Of a DNA stretch of 64,000 nt, positions 19,815-31,427 are shown piece by piece (the stretch's first letter is position 1; each line of letters begins with the position of its first letter). Source of the DNA: JBBRHQ01 sp963738305. GTDB lineage: Bacteria; Actinomycetota; Thermoleophilia; Solirubrobacterales; 70-9. The position numbers and the translations under genes were made by a program. Under the pieces are notes generated by a model. The model searched no databases. It saw only the letters and a list, made by a program, of their open reading frames with translations, and was not told where the DNA came from. Location: the NCBI GenBank assembly GCA_963738305.1, contig CAVTVU010000001.1, positions 434,001 through 498,000 on the forward strand, given 5' to 3'.

Positions 19815-20683
19815 TCAGGACGCGGCAGCGCCGCGCCTGAGCGGCGCGCGGCGACGCGGCGGGGTCCTCGATCTGCGGGTAGTGGCCGAGCTCGGGGAAC
19901 TCGGTCACCGGCGCCGCCGGGGCGCAGCTCGCGCAGCCGCCGAGGACGTCCGGCGTCGCGACCGGATCGAGCATCCCCCAGGCGAACGAGAGCGGCCGGC
20001 CAGTCGCGGATCGCGCCGTGCCAGCGCTCGGCGTCGACCCCGCTCGTCCATGTAGGTGGACGGGCGGTGGCCGATCTGGTGCGCCGCCGCTGTCGGTGAT
20101 CAGCGACCACTGGTCGGCCTCCTCCTCGTCGCTGAGCGGATGGTCGGGGGAGAAACCGAGCCGAACTGGTCGCTGAAGAAGCGCTCCGAGTGAGCCGGGC
20201 GGCGAACGGCCCGGGCGGCTGCGAGCAGCTTCTGGCCGAGGGTCGGGGCTGGCGGCGTCGAGGATCATCGAGCCGTTGAAGAGCAGCGCCCGGCGACCTC
20301 GAACGCCGAGCTCGCCGGCGATGTCGCGCGCGAACAGCTCGGTGGCGACCGACGTCCCCATGTCGTGGGCGACAGATGAACACCGGCGCCGTCGCCGTGG
20401 CGGGCGACCAGCTCCTCGGTCAGGTCGGCCTGCCAGGCGAGGGTGTAGGGTGATCGCGCGGCTTGTCGGAGAGCCCGAAGCCGAGGAAGTCGAAGGCCAG
20501 CGCGGCCCGCTCGGACTCGGAGCTCGAGCAGCTCGCGCCAGTCGTAGGAGCTGGAGGGAAAGCCGTGCAGGAGGAGCAGCAGCGGGCCCTCGCCGGCGCG
20601 GCTGATGACGTGGATCCGGTGGCCCCGGAAATTCTCGCGCCGCCCCGGCGCGCCCAGGCCTCGACCCGCTCGGTGAGGCTCAC
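19815..20683 (-). CDS. Alpha/beta-hydrolase, haloalkane dehalogenase-like (frameshifted)
   Basis: Assembled from three frames: NFRGHRIHVISRAGEGP, LLLLHGFPSSSYDWRE (oxyanion hole), LAFDFLGFGLSDKPRDHPY, elbow region after VHLSPTTWGR / DMGTSVATELFAR (nucleophile position is the Asp or Ser in D-M-G-T-S), LLFNGSMILD, and the His-containing PELGHYPQIEDP. About 290 residues expected. The GFPSSSYDW and SDKP motifs point to the haloalkane dehalogenase / epoxide hydrolase branch. GTG start overlaps the dus stop (GTGA). Exact 3' end uncertain through an indel near 19850. Confidence 0.7.
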
Positions 20684-21667
20684 GCCGCCACCCCGGCGGG
20701 CTCGGGGCGGCGCTCGGCGGCGAGCCGCGGACCAGCTCCCTGGCCCGATCGATCCCGGCGCTGCGCTGCATCTCGTCGGCGACCCGCGCGGGCGCCCCGA
20801 GCCGCTCGAGGTAGCGCGGGTAGAGCTTGCGCAGGTAGCGGCCGGCCCGCTCGGGCCGAGATGCTCCTCGGCGCGTCGATCACCCACAGCAGCTCGCGCG
20901 ATCGCCTCCTCGCGCCGGCGCCGCGTCGCGGCGCCCGGTCAGCTCCTCGAAGACCCAGGGGTTGCCGAGGGCGCCGCGGGCGATCATCACCGCGTCCGCG
21001 CCGGACGCCGGTAGGCGCGCGCGCGGCTCGGCGCGTGCTCAGCCCGCCGGAGATGATCACCGGCACCTCGACCCGCTCCGGCGAGCTCGCGGGCCAGCTC
21101 GTAGTCGGGATGCCCGTGGTGGCCGGCCTTGGCGCTGCGCGGGTGGAAGGCGATCGCCGCCACCCCGGCCTCGTCGGCGAGGCGCTGCGGCCAGTTCGAA
21201 GCCGGAGCGGTCCCCGGGGCGCAGCCCCGAGCGCAGCTTCACGGTCACCGGCAGGCCGCTGCCCTCGCCGCGCCGCGGACCAGCGCCAGGGCCAGCTCGG
21301 GATCGCTGAGCAGCGCCGCGCCGGCTCCGGTGCGGCAGACCTTGCGCACCGGGCAGCCCATGTTGATGTCGATCAGGTCGGCACCGCAGGAGGCGGCGAT
21401 CTCCGCCCCCGAGCGCATCACTTCGGGATCCTGACCGAAGAGCTGGACCGAGACCGGATGCTCGTCGGGGTGGATCCGCATCAGCTCCCGCAGGGTGCGC
21501 TCGTTGCGGTGGTGGAGCCCGAAGCTCGAGACCATCTCCGAGACCGCCAGCCCGGCGCCGTGGCGGCGGGCCTGCAGCCGCACGAACCAGTTGCCGATCC
21601 CCGCCAGCGGCGCCAGCAGGACCCGGTTGGCGATCTCGATCCCGCCGATCGAGAACGGCTCCGTCAA
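20680..21667 (-). CDS. dus: tRNA-dihydrouridine synthase (frameshifted)
   Basis: FMN enzyme that reduces uridines in tRNA. The first 140 residues are clean: NRVLLAPLAGIGNWFVR, VQLFGQDPEVM, and INMGCPVRKVCRTGAGAALL with the catalytic Cys. Then the frame slips; later pieces read TVKLRSGLRPGD, VPVIISGGLS and further helical domain fragments. About 330 residues expected. It follows coaX and precedes a coupled hydrolase. Breaks near 21255, 21195, 21080 and several beyond. Confidence 0.85.
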
Positions 21668-21736
21668 ACCGTCCCGGCGGGCGCGGCGGAGCCGGGGCGT
21701 CGTTTGATCCTCCCGTCGTGGATCAGTGAAGGCCGG

Positions 21737-22463
21737 TCAGGGTAGCAGGTCGTCGACCTCGCTCACCGTTTCGCAGAAGGGAACGATCGCGTCGGCCAGG
21801 CCGCCGGTGGCGAGGAACTCACCTCGCCGCCCATCTCCGCTTCGAGGCGGCGGGCGATCGCGTCAATCGCCCCGGCGAACCCGTAGATCATCCCCGCCTG
21901 CAGGCTGGCCTGGGTGGTCCGGCCGATCACCCCGCTCGGCTCGGCCAGGTCGACCTTCGGAAGCCTCGCCGCCCGCTCGGTCAGCGCCTCGATCGAGATC
22001 TGCACGCCGGGGCCGATCACCCCGCCGAGGTACTCGCCCGCCGCCGAGACGGCGTCGAAGGTGATCGCGGTGCCGAAGTCGACCACGACGCAGGGGCCAC
22101 CGAGCTTCTCGTAGGCCGCGACGGCGTTGACGAGGCGGTCGGCGCCGAGCTCATGCGGGTTGTCGAGGCGGACCGCCATCCCGGTCTTCACCCCCGGCCC
22201 GACCATGGTGCAGGCCTCGCCGAGGTAGCGGCGGCTCATCCGCGAGTACTCGGGGTTCAGCCGCGGGACGACCGAGCAGACGACGAGGACTCCACCTCGT
22301 CCAGCTCGGTCCCCCTCAGCCCCAGCATGCTCGCGACCCTCACCGCGAGCTGGTCCGCTGTGTCCTCGCCGTCGGTGGCGAAGCGCCAGTGCTCGAGCAG
22401 TGCGTCGCCGTCGAAGGCGCCGATGTGGGTCTGGGTGTTGCCGACGTCTATCGCGAGGAGCAT
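21737..22463 (-). CDS. coaX: Type III pantothenate kinase (frameshifted)
   Basis: First step of coenzyme A synthesis. N-terminal ATP site AIDVGNTQTHIGAFDGD, then NPHELGADRLVNAVAAY, the catalytic CVVVDFGTAITFDAV and GVIGPGVQISIEAL are present; about 242 residues. Indels near 22290 and 21820. GATAAT lies seven bases before the ATG. Stop TGA follows VDDLLP. Divergent from a small membrane protein. Confidence 0.9.
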
Positions 22464-22470
22464 CCCCGCC

Positions 22471-22476
22471 ATTATC
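22471..22476 (-). promoter_or_regulatory. Leaderless -10 element of coaX, GATAAT
   Basis: GATAAT, seven-base spacer, ATG of coaX. Confidence 0.5.
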
Positions 22477-22487
22477 GGATAGCGTTG

Positions 22488-22767
22488 GCCGATCGGTTGC
22501 CTGATCGTCCTCTTCGCGCTCATCTCGCCCCGGCTGGCCCTGTTCGGCCTCTGGATCTTCAGCGACCTGCTGAGCCGCGCCTTCGAGAGCTGGTTCGTCC
22601 CCTTCCTCGGGTTCTTCCTGCTGCCCTGGACGACGCTGGCCTACGCGGTGATGTGGAGCTCCTCCGACGGGGTCGTCGGGTTCGAATGGTTCATCGTCGT
22701 CCTCGCCTTCTTCATCGACCTCGGCTCCTATGGGGTCAGTGAGCGCCGGCGCTCGGCGAGCGCCTAG
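22488..22767 (+). CDS. Small multi-helix membrane protein
   Basis: The frame after an in-frame stop encodes about 90 residues with three apolar segments (IVLFALISPRLALFGLWIF, FVPFLGFFLLPWTTLAYAVM, FEWFIVVLAFFIDLGSYG) and ends with a basic tail SERRRSASA. This layout recurs as an uncharacterised actinobacterial membrane protein. There is no ATG, GTG or TTG at the expected start (CTG or a corrupted codon stands there), so the 5' end is uncertain. Divergent from coaX, five bases before a GST-like gene. Confidence 0.6.
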
Positions 22768-22771
22768 CTCG

Positions 22772-23526
22772 GTGAAGGTCCGCCTCTACACCATCCCCGG
22801 CTCCCACCCCGGCCTGACGGCCCGGCTGATGCTCGAGCACAAGGGCATCCCGTATCAGCGCACCGACCTGCTGCCGGTGATCTCCAAGGGAGTGCTGAAG
22901 GCGCTGCGATTCGACAGGTGACCGTGCCGGCGCTGACGATCGACGGACGCAGGGTTCAGGGCTCGCGCCAGATCGCCCGCGAGCTGGACCGGCTCGTGCC
23001 CGAGCCGCCGCTCTTCCCCGCCGACGCCGAGCAGCGCGCCGCGGTCGAGGAGGCCGAGCGCTTCGGCGACGAGGAGCTCCAGCACCCGGTCCGCCAGATC
23101 CTCTGGTGGGCGCTTCGCAAGGACTCCGCACCGCTTCGCAGCTACTCCGAGGGGGCGAGGATCGGAGTGCCGATCGGCCTCGCGGTGCGAACCGCCGCCC
23201 CGATCGTCGCCCTCTCGGCCCGCTTCAACGAGGCCAGCGACGAGAACGTCCGCCGCGACCTCGCCACCCTGCCGGCGCTGCTTGACCGCGTCGACGGGTG
23301 GATCGAGGCTGGCGTCCTCGGCGGCGCCGAGCTGGGCGCCGCCGACTTCCAAATCGCCCCCAGCGTGCGGTTGGCGATGACCCTCGAGGACCTCCGGCCG
23401 CTGGTCGAGGAACGGCCGGCCGGGAAGCTGGCGATGCGGGTCGTCCCCGACTACCCGGGCAAGGCGCCGCCGGTCCTGCCGGCGGCCTGGCTCGAGCCGA
23501 TGCACGCCGCCGCCGCGGCGGCCTAG
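22772..23526 (+). CDS. Glutathione S-transferase-like protein (one frameshift)
   Basis: About 251 residues. Thioredoxin-like N-terminal domain (KVRLYTIPGSHPGLTARLML, then VPALTIDGRRVQGSRQIAREL, the cis-Pro and Ser loop) and an all-helical C-terminal domain from about residue 85. The active residue near the start would be Ser11 or His12 rather than Cys. A stop at 22920 interrupts the frame; adding one G to make AGG-GTG-ACC joins RFDR to VTVPALTIDG. Ends overlapping folK by four bases in convergent orientation. Confidence 0.78.
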
Positions 23527-24017
23527 AGCGGGCCGGAGCGCTCGACCCGCTGGCCCGGCGGCAGCGCCTCCCAGGCGTCTGCGAGGCGGGTGCCATCGGG
23601 GAGGGTGAGATTCGGGTCGAGCTCGAGCAGCGGCGCGAGGACGAAGCGGCGACTCGCCACCTCGCGGTGGGGCAGCCGCAGGCGCTCGTGGTCGAGCTCG
23701 AGGTCCCCGAGCAGGAGTAGATCGATGTCGAGCGGCCGGGGCGCGTGGCGGGGCCCGCCGAGCCTCGCGCCCTCGCTCCGCCTCGATCTGCTTGCAGAGG
23801 TCGAGCAGCGCCAGCGGCTCCAGCGCGGTCCGCACCCTGACCGCCGCATTGAGGAAGTCGGGCTGGTCGAGCACCTCGCCGACCGGCTCGGTGACATAGG
23901 TAGAGGAGACCGCCTCGACCTCGACCCCTCGCTCTCCCAGCAGCCCCACTGCGGCCCGCAGGTGCCCGGCGCTGTCGCCGACGTTGGAGCCGAGCCCGAG
24001 GTAGCCGGTCCGCCTAT
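23523..24017 (-). CDS. folK: Hydroxymethyldihydropterin pyrophosphokinase (frameshifted)
   Basis: Folate synthesis: transfers pyrophosphate from ATP to hydroxymethyl-dihydropterin. Pieces read YLGLGSNVGDSAGHL, SSTYVTEPVGEVLDQPDFLNA, then after an indel near 23770 RPLDIDLLLLGD and LPHREVASRRFVLAPL. No start codon exists in frame; restoring one G in GAATAGGCGG would give ATGAGG overlapping the folB stop (ATGA). So the start is placed near 24017 by inference. About 164 residues. Confidence 0.87.
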   Translation of the reverse strand: MGGPATSGSAPTSATAPGTCGPQWGCWESEGSRSRRSPLPMSPSRSARCSTSPTSSMRRSGCGPRWSRWRCSTSASRSRRSEGARLGGPRHAPRPLDIDLLLLGDLELDHERLRLPHREVASRRFVLAPLLELDPNLTLPDGTRLADAWEALPPGQRVERSGPL

Positions 24018-24439
24018 TCGGAGTCGTCGTCTTCCCCGACCTCGTCGTCGCCGTCGATGCGCTCGTGGGTGACCTCGACCGCCACCTCGGTCACGGCGAG
24101 CGGGATCGGCGGCTCCGGCTTCGCGGCCCGCACCCGCACCGACTCGCAGCCGAAGCTCTCGATCAGCCGCTCCCCCACCACCTGGCAGAGGCGCTCCAGC
24201 GTCCGGTAGCTGCGCTCCGTCGCGGCCAGCGCGACGATGTCGCAGGCCTCGGCGTAATCGACCGTGTCGTCGAGGCGGTCGGTGAGGACCGCGTCGCAGT
24301 CGGGGACGTCGAAGGTGAGGTCGAACTCGAGCCGCTGCCCGACCTCCCGCTCCGCCTCGGTGACTCCGTGGTGGGTGTAGATCGAGAGGCCGCGCAGCTC
24401 CACCTCGACCCTCGACTCGATTCCCTCGGGCGGTTGCAT
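24014..24439 (-). CDS. folB: Dihydroneopterin aldolase
   Basis: A 141-residue enzyme of folate synthesis that cleaves dihydroneopterin. ELRGLSIYTHHGVTEAE contains the conserved Glu/His/Gly start, and TVDYAEACD and the catalytic Lys in AAKPEPPIP (K-x-x-PPI) are present. An acidic tail DDEVGEDDDSE is extra. Leaderless ATG (TAGGGT six bases upstream) means it can be transcribed apart from folP. Confidence 0.93.
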   Translation of the reverse strand: MQPPEGIESRVEVELRGLSIYTHHGVTEAEREVGQRLEFDLTFDVPDCDAVLTDRLDDTVDYAEACDIVALAATERSYRTLERLCQVVGERLIESFGCESVRVRAAKPEPPIPLAVTEVAVEVTHERIDGDDEVGEDDDSE

Positions 24440-24445
24440 GCGCGG

Positions 24446-24451
24446 ACCCTA
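24446..24451 (-). promoter_or_regulatory. Leaderless -10 element of folB, TAGGGT
   Basis: TAGGGT, six-base spacer, ATG of folB. Confidence 0.55.
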
Positions 24452-24491
24452 CGCAAGCGGCCCCGCCGACGCCCCGCCGCCTTGAACCCGC

Positions 24492-25006
24492 TCAGCAGCT
24501 CCTCAGGGAGTCCCTGCCGGCCCCGCCGCGGCAGGTGTCGGAGCCGGGCCGCCGTTGATGAAGTCGCCGCCCGAGCCGCCCAGCAGCAGATCGCGGCCGG
24601 CGTTGCCGAACAGGCGGTCGGGCCCTGGCCCGCCGCCAACCCGATCGCGTCCGGCTCCGGCCCTGACCGTGTCGCGTCCGGCTCCGGCGCAGACCGCGTC
24701 GGCGGCGCGGCCGGAGTGATCACGTCATGGCCGCCGAAGGAGACGAAGCCGTCGCGCCCCCGGGGTGCCGCCCAGGACATCGGCGCCGCTGGTCCCGACT
24801 CGATTGATCAGGACTCCCGAGCACTTCCGCCGCTCATACGCGCCTATGTCGCAGTCCTTGCGCTTGGCGCCACGCTGATCGACCGCGGGGCAGGCGGCAC
24901 CGCCGGAGCCCCAGCGCCGCGGGGGTTGCCATTGTGATCGCCGGGCTCCCGGCAAGCAGCGCCTGGGTGCCGGTGGGCCCGCCGTTGCTGTCCAGCGGAC
25001 CACGAA
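24492..25006 (-). pseudogene. C-terminal remnant of a secreted beta-helix / RTX-repeat protein
   Basis: Reading across frames, the minus strand gives LDSNGGPTGTQALLAGSPAI, ACPAVDQRG and CDIGAYE, the typical end of right-handed beta-helix surface proteins. Then follow glycine-Asp nonapeptides (GTSGADVLGGTPG, GGPGPDRLFGNAGRDLLLGG) that bind Ca2+ in RTX proteins, and GGAGRDSLRSC as the last residues. The 5' end starts directly at the folP stop with no signal peptide, so only about 170 residues of a much longer protein remain. Several indels. It separates folP from folB. Confidence 0.65.
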
Positions 25007-25816
25007 CTAAGGCTCCCCTAGGATCGCTCCCGCGACATGCATCGCCTGCGCCATCTCGGCGACGTCGTGGACGCGAAGGACGCTGGCTCCGTTGGCCGCG
25101 GCCAGCACCGAGGCGGCGATCGTCCCGCCCAGCCGCTCCCCCACCTCGGAGCCGTCGATCTTGGCGATGAAGCTCTTGCGCGAGGCGCCGACCACGACCG
25201 GCATGCCCAGGTCGGCGATCTCCCCCAGCCGGGCCAGCAGCTCGAGGTTGTGCTCAAGCGTCTTCCCGAAACCGATCCCGGGGTCGAGCCAGATCCTCTC
25301 CTCGGGCATCCCGGCGGCGATCGCCGCCTCCGCCCGATCGGCGAGGAAGGCCCGGACGTCGTCGACAACGTCGCCGTAGACGGGGTCGAGCTGCATCGTC
25401 CGCGGGTTGCCGAGCATGTGCATCAGGACAAGGCCGGCGCCCCGCTCGGCGACCAGCGGCCCGATATCCGGATCGCCGCGAAGCGCGGTGACGTCGTTGA
25501 CGATCGTCGCCCCGGCGTCGAGCGCCGCCGCAGCGACGGTCGCCTTCGAGGTGTCGATCGAAATCGAGACCCCCTCCCCGGCCAATGTCTCGGCGAGCTG
25601 CCGGACCACCGGCTCGACCCGGCGCATCTCCTCGTCGGCGCCGACCTCCCCGGCTCCCGGCCGGGTGGATTCGCCGCCGACGTCGAGGATCTCCGCACCC
25701 TGCCGGGCCAGCTCGCGGCCATGGGCGATCGCCCGCTCCGGGTCGAGGAAGAGGCCCCCGTCGGAGAACGAATCGGGGGTGACGTTGACGACCCCCATGA
25801 GGCGAACGGACACCAT
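25007..25816 (-). CDS. folP: Dihydropteroate synthase
   Basis: A 269-residue TIM-barrel enzyme that joins hydroxymethyl-dihydropterin pyrophosphate to p-aminobenzoate; the target of sulfonamides. Motifs GVVNVTPDSFSDGG, DVGGESTRPGA, DTSKATV, IVNDVTALRGD and GASRKSFI are all intact. ATG overlaps the stop of the upstream NTF2-like gene (TGATG). No folE lies between ftsH and folP, where it often sits. Confidence 0.96.
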   Translation of the reverse strand: MVSVRLMGVVNVTPDSFSDGGLFLDPERAIAHGRELARQGAEILDVGGESTRPGAGEVGADEEMRRVEPVVRQLAETLAGEGVSISIDTSKATVAAAALDAGATIVNDVTALRGDPDIGPLVAERGAGLVLMHMLGNPRTMQLDPVYGDVVDDVRAFLADRAEAAIAAGMPEERIWLDPGIGFGKTLEHNLELLARLGEIADLGMPVVVGASRKSFIAKIDGSEVGERLGGTIAASVLAAANGASVLRVHDVAEMAQAMHVAGAILGEP

Positions 25817-26214
25817 CACTCCGCGGCACGGGCCGCGGCGATCGCATCGGCGAAGCTCTGGTAGAGGGTGATGCCGATCACCTTCCCGTCCCGCAGTCTC
25901 CACACCTGCCCGCCGTGGGCGTCCACCTCGATCCCGTCCCGACCGCGGGCACGCAGATGCGAGCCGACGACGATCACTCCATCTCCCACCGCCTCGACCC
26001 GATCTGCGTCGACGGTGACGTTCTCGAAGGTGGAGAGGAGGTTCTCGCGCCATCCGCGCGCGATCTCCTCCCTGCCGTGGTAGACACCGCGATAGGGCGC
26101 CTGCGAGTTCGACCAGTCGGCGACCGCGTCGGGCGCGAAGTGCTCCACCAACCGCTCCAGGTCGCCCTCCTTCATCGCCGCGACCGCCGAGCGCACCACC
26201 GCCAGCTCCTCCAC
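25816..26214 (-). CDS. SnoaL/NTF2-like protein
   Basis: Of 132 residues with the cone-shaped NTF2-like fold pattern: an N-terminal helix VRSAVAAMKEGDLERLVEHF, then the DAVADWS strand and GREEIARGWRENLL helix, and strands with VIVVGSHLRARGRDG. Members are small-molecule isomerases, hydrolases or binding proteins; function cannot be told. GTG start directly after the amine oxidase stop; coupled to folP downstream. Confidence 0.78.
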   Translation of the reverse strand: MEELAVVRSAVAAMKEGDLERLVEHFAPDAVADWSNSQAPYRGVYHGREEIARGWRENLLSTFENVTVDADRVEAVGDGVIVVGSHLRARGRDGIEVDAHGGQVWRLRDGKVIGITLYQSFADAIAAARAAE

Positions 26215-26215
26215 C

Positions 26216-27587
26216 TCAGGCCCCCATCGCCGCCAGCGCCTCCGCCGCGGCGCGCTCGCCCGAGGTGATCGCGCCGTCCATGTAGCCGCTCCAGAGGGTC
26301 GCGGTCTCGGCGCCGGCCCAGTGGATCGGGCCCGACCGGGGCGCGCAGCGCGGGCCCGTTCGCGATCCAGGCGCCCGTGGGCAGGAATCCGCCGTAGCAG
26401 CCGGCCGAGTAGGGGTCCGCAGCCCAGGCCTTGTCGAGGTAGCGCTCCGGCTCGGCGGCCCTGGCCCCGAAGAGGCGCTTGAGGCAGCCGAGGACGATTT
26501 CGCGGCGCTCGGGTTGCGGCAGATCGGCCGCCCTTCGCGCGGCGGCGCCCTCGAGGAAGGCAAGCAGCACGCCGGGGGAGCCGTCGGGCGGGGAATTGTC
26601 GTAGGTGACGGAGACCGGGCCATCGGCGCTGGTCGCCTGCCCCGAGAGTCCGTCGGCCCGCCAGAAGGGCTCCGGGTAGACCGCCATGCACTTGACCACG
26701 CTGCCCATCGCCATCCGCTGGGTGAGCCCGTCGCGGGTGGCGGGCATCGGCGGGTCGTAGTTGATCCGCCCGGCAAGGACCGGCGGCAGGGCGACTATCG
26801 CCCGCCAGGCCTCGACCGCCACGCCGCCGGCGGTGCTGACGGTGACGATCCCGGTGGCGTGCTCGATCCGCCGTACCGGCGCATCGAGGACGACGAGTCC
26901 TCCAGCTCCTCCGCCATCCGCAGCGAGATCGCCTGCGAGCCGCCGACGACGCGCGAGTCCTGGGCGCCGCCCTCGGTGTCGATAAGCGCCTCGAACGACC
27001 CGGCCGAGCGGATGTAGAAGAGCACGCTGAGCAGCGAGACGTCCTCGGGCTCGGCCGCCCACACCGCCCAGATCGCCAGCCGCATCAGGTCGCGCGCGGT
27101 CGGGGTGCGGACGTTCCGCCGCATCCAGGTGGCGAAGGTCTGGGAGTCCCAGCTCTCGGCCTTCGGCGCCGCCCAGGGGCGCTCGGGGTCGATCGTCCGC
27201 GGCCATCGCGTTGATCCGCCGCAGCGAGGCGCCGATCTCGGCCAGCGCCAGCGGGCTGACCCGCGGGATCGTCCCCTCGTAGTCGCGGATCCGGCCGCGG
27301 CGCTCGAACAGGTTCCGTCCCTCGGCGTAGGTCGGGAAGGTCTCGAGTCCCAGCTCGGCGATCAGGGCCAGCACCCGCTTCTGTCCCGGGCCGACCCACT
27401 GGCCGCCGATCTCGACCACCTTGCCGCCGCCGATCGGCTCGTTCAGGGTCCTTCCGCCGACCCGGTCGCGGGCCTCGAGCACCACCGGCCGCTTGCCGGC
27501 CGCGGCCACCGCCCGGGCCGCCGCAAGCCCGGCAAGGCCGGCGCCGACGATCGCCACATCGGCCGAGAGGCGCTCTTCTCCACTCAT
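26216..27587 (-). CDS. Flavin amine oxidase (frameshifted)
   Basis: About 455 residues. N-terminal dinucleotide site VAIVGAGLAGLAAARAV, VLEARDRVGGRT, GGQWVGPGQ; middle pieces FRSIAGGSQAISLRMA-like and VVLDAPVRRIEH; C-terminal FAD contact GPIHWAGAETATLWSGYMDGAITSG. This is the monoamine-oxidase pattern. Frames break near 27195, 26900 and 26335. Followed by an NTF2-like protein at two bases. Confidence 0.82.
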
Positions 27588-27687
27588 CTACTCATCAATA
27601 CTGGGTTAGCCTCATCGCGACCCTAAAGGTTCGTCTCGGGGCGACGAATCAAGGAAGCGGGAGGAGGGTTATAGAGACCGGAGTCCG

Positions 27688-28810
27688 ATGCAACGGCTGA
27701 AGCGCCTGCTCTCGAAGAGGGAGTCCTACTCGCCGGAAGACCTGCCGACCGCGCTGTGGATCGGCTCGACTCTCTGGGCGATGGGGATGGCGATCGCGAT
27801 CCTGCTGCTCCGCTCAGCCCCCCCGACGAGGCGATCGGCGCCGGCAGGCTGGATCGTCACCGCGGCCCTGGTGGTGGCCGGGATCGGCGCCTGGTTCGCC
27901 TACCGCTCGCCGAGAGTGCCGTGGACCTTCAGGCGGCTCTATGCCTCGAGCTTCCTGACGATCGTCGCGATCGGGCTGATGCAGTGGCTGGCCGGCGGGG
28001 TCGACGCCCCCTACTCCAACCTGCTGCTGCTGAGCGTCGTCTACGTCGCCTCGATCTACTCGCCCCGGGAGATCGCCGGGTTCATGGCGGTGCTGGCTGC
28101 GGGCCTCGCCGCTCCCTTCGTCTATGACGGCTGGAACCCCGACGCCGCCGCGGGGCCTCGCCGACTTCCTGATCTGGTGCGCGGTCGCCGGGATCACCCA
28201 CATGCTGATGAGCCGGGTCAGCGCCCAGCGCCACCGGATGCGCCGCGGCGCCGCCGAGGCCCGCGAGGAGGCCCGGATCGACGGCCTCACCGGGATCGGC
28301 AACCGCCGCGCCTTCGAGGAGGCGATCGCGAACGAGATCGCCCGCGCCAGCCGCACCGGGGTCCCGCTGAGCATGGCGATGGCGGACATCAAGGGGTTCA
28401 AGCGGATCAACGACCGCTGGGGTCACGTTGAGGGCGACGAGTGCCTTCGCAGCGTCGCCCGCTCGCTCTCCGACGCGCTTCGCGCTCCCGACCGCTGCTT
28501 CCGCTGGGGCGGGGACGAGTTCGCCCTGCTGCTGCCCGGCACCGGACGCGGAGGGGGCGGCCCAGGCAGCGAGCGCCTCCGGCTTCACGTCGCGACCGGC
28601 GCCATCGGGCCCGACGGGGAGCCGCTGACGATCCGCTTCGGCACCGCCGAGCTGACCGCGGGGATGAGCGCCGCCGAGCTGGTCGCTGCGGCCGACCTGG
28701 CGCTCCTCGCCTCGAAGAACAGCACCGAGACGCAGCCAACTCAGCCTGATCGGAAGCCGCCGGCGGCCGGCCCGGTCCCGACCACGACGGCGAGCCGCGA
28801 GACTGCCTAG
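27688..28810 (+). CDS. Membrane diguanylate cyclase with GGDEF domain (one frameshift)
   Basis: Makes c-di-GMP from two GTP. About 374 residues: five to six apolar helices (residues about 25-170) and a cytoplasmic GGDEF domain. The active site is canonical, WGGDEF, with DIKGFKRINDRWGH before it, and an inhibitory I-site RAPD sits five residues ahead of GGDEF, so product inhibition is expected. The frame slips at about 28150 in a G/C run; the second frame begins GLADFLIWCAVAG. No EAL domain. Followed by a cupin one base later. Confidence 0.88.
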
Positions 28811-29230
28811 ATGGCCCACCGGGTTCTACGAGGGCGGAGGCCCACTGGCGCCCCTCGAACCAGATGCGCGTCCAGAACACCGACCTTGCCAAGCAGCTGG
28901 AGGCGGAACGTCGGGGCGCGCCTCTGGCGCCTCGCCCCCGGGCAGGCATCGACCAAGCACCGCCATCCCACCCAGGAGGAGATCTACCTGCTGCTCGAGG
29001 GCAAGGGCCGGATGCGGGTGGACGGAGAGCTGCTCACCCTCGAGCCCCTCTCATCGGTGCTCGTCACCCACGACACGGTCCGCCAGATCTTCAACGACGG
29101 CGACCAAGACGCCCTCTGGCTGGTCGTCGGCGCCCCGCCGGAGTCGGCGAACACGCTGGAGATGACCGAGGAGCAGCTGGCGCAGCTCTACCCCGACGGC
29201 CCAAAAGCCCTGCCGCCCGAGCTGAGCTGA
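28811..29230 (+). CDS. Cupin-domain protein (N-terminal frameshifts)
   Basis: About 139 residues. The core is clear: KHRHPTQEEIYLLLEGKGRMRV (first cupin motif, two His and Glu as metal ligands) and LSSVLVTHDTVRQIFNDG (second motif), ending ANTLEMTEEQLAQLYPDGPKAL. The first 35 residues lie in three frames; one reads RVQNTDLAKQLEAER. Small mononuclear-metal proteins of this type are isomerases, dioxygenases or sensors. Substrate unknown. Confidence 0.78.
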   Translation: MAHRVLRGRRPTGAPRTRCASRTPTLPSSWRRNVGARLWRLAPGQASTKHRHPTQEEIYLLLEGKGRMRVDGELLTLEPLSSVLVTHDTVRQIFNDGDQDALWLVVGAPPESANTLEMTEEQLAQLYPDGPKALPPELS

Positions 29231-29492
29231 GCGCTCCCCCGATTGCCTGGGTAGGGGTGGGACCCTTTCAGAGGCGCCATGAGAGGCGGCTCCATAACGG
29301 TACGCCAGAAGGCCACGTCGCCTGACGCCCTCGTGGGTGTCCTGGCAACCTATTAAGGTGTCTATTTGGCGGTTTTCAAAGGTCCCGAGGTCGCCCAACC
29401 TGTCAGGCAGCTCCTGTTCCCGGGCCATCAGATCGCCGCCCCGGAACGACAGGCATCGCGCTCGCCGGGAAGTCAGACGACGCAGGGACGGC
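29231..29492. other. Cupin-ftsH convergent intergenic region
   Basis: No gene is supported. It holds the split family B palindrome and about 100 bases of ordinary sequence before the ftsH stop. Confidence 0.5.
29259..29386. repeat. Family B palindrome, copy 1, split by about 80 bases
   Basis: The left half GGGACCCTTTCAGAGGCGCC starts at 29259 and the right half, GGCGGTTTTCAAAGGTCCC, ends at 29386. Together they equal the reverse complement of the copies at 38674, but with about 80 unrelated bases between the halves. Lies between the cupin and the ftsH end. Confidence 0.6.
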
Positions 29493-31427
<1,935 letters not shown>

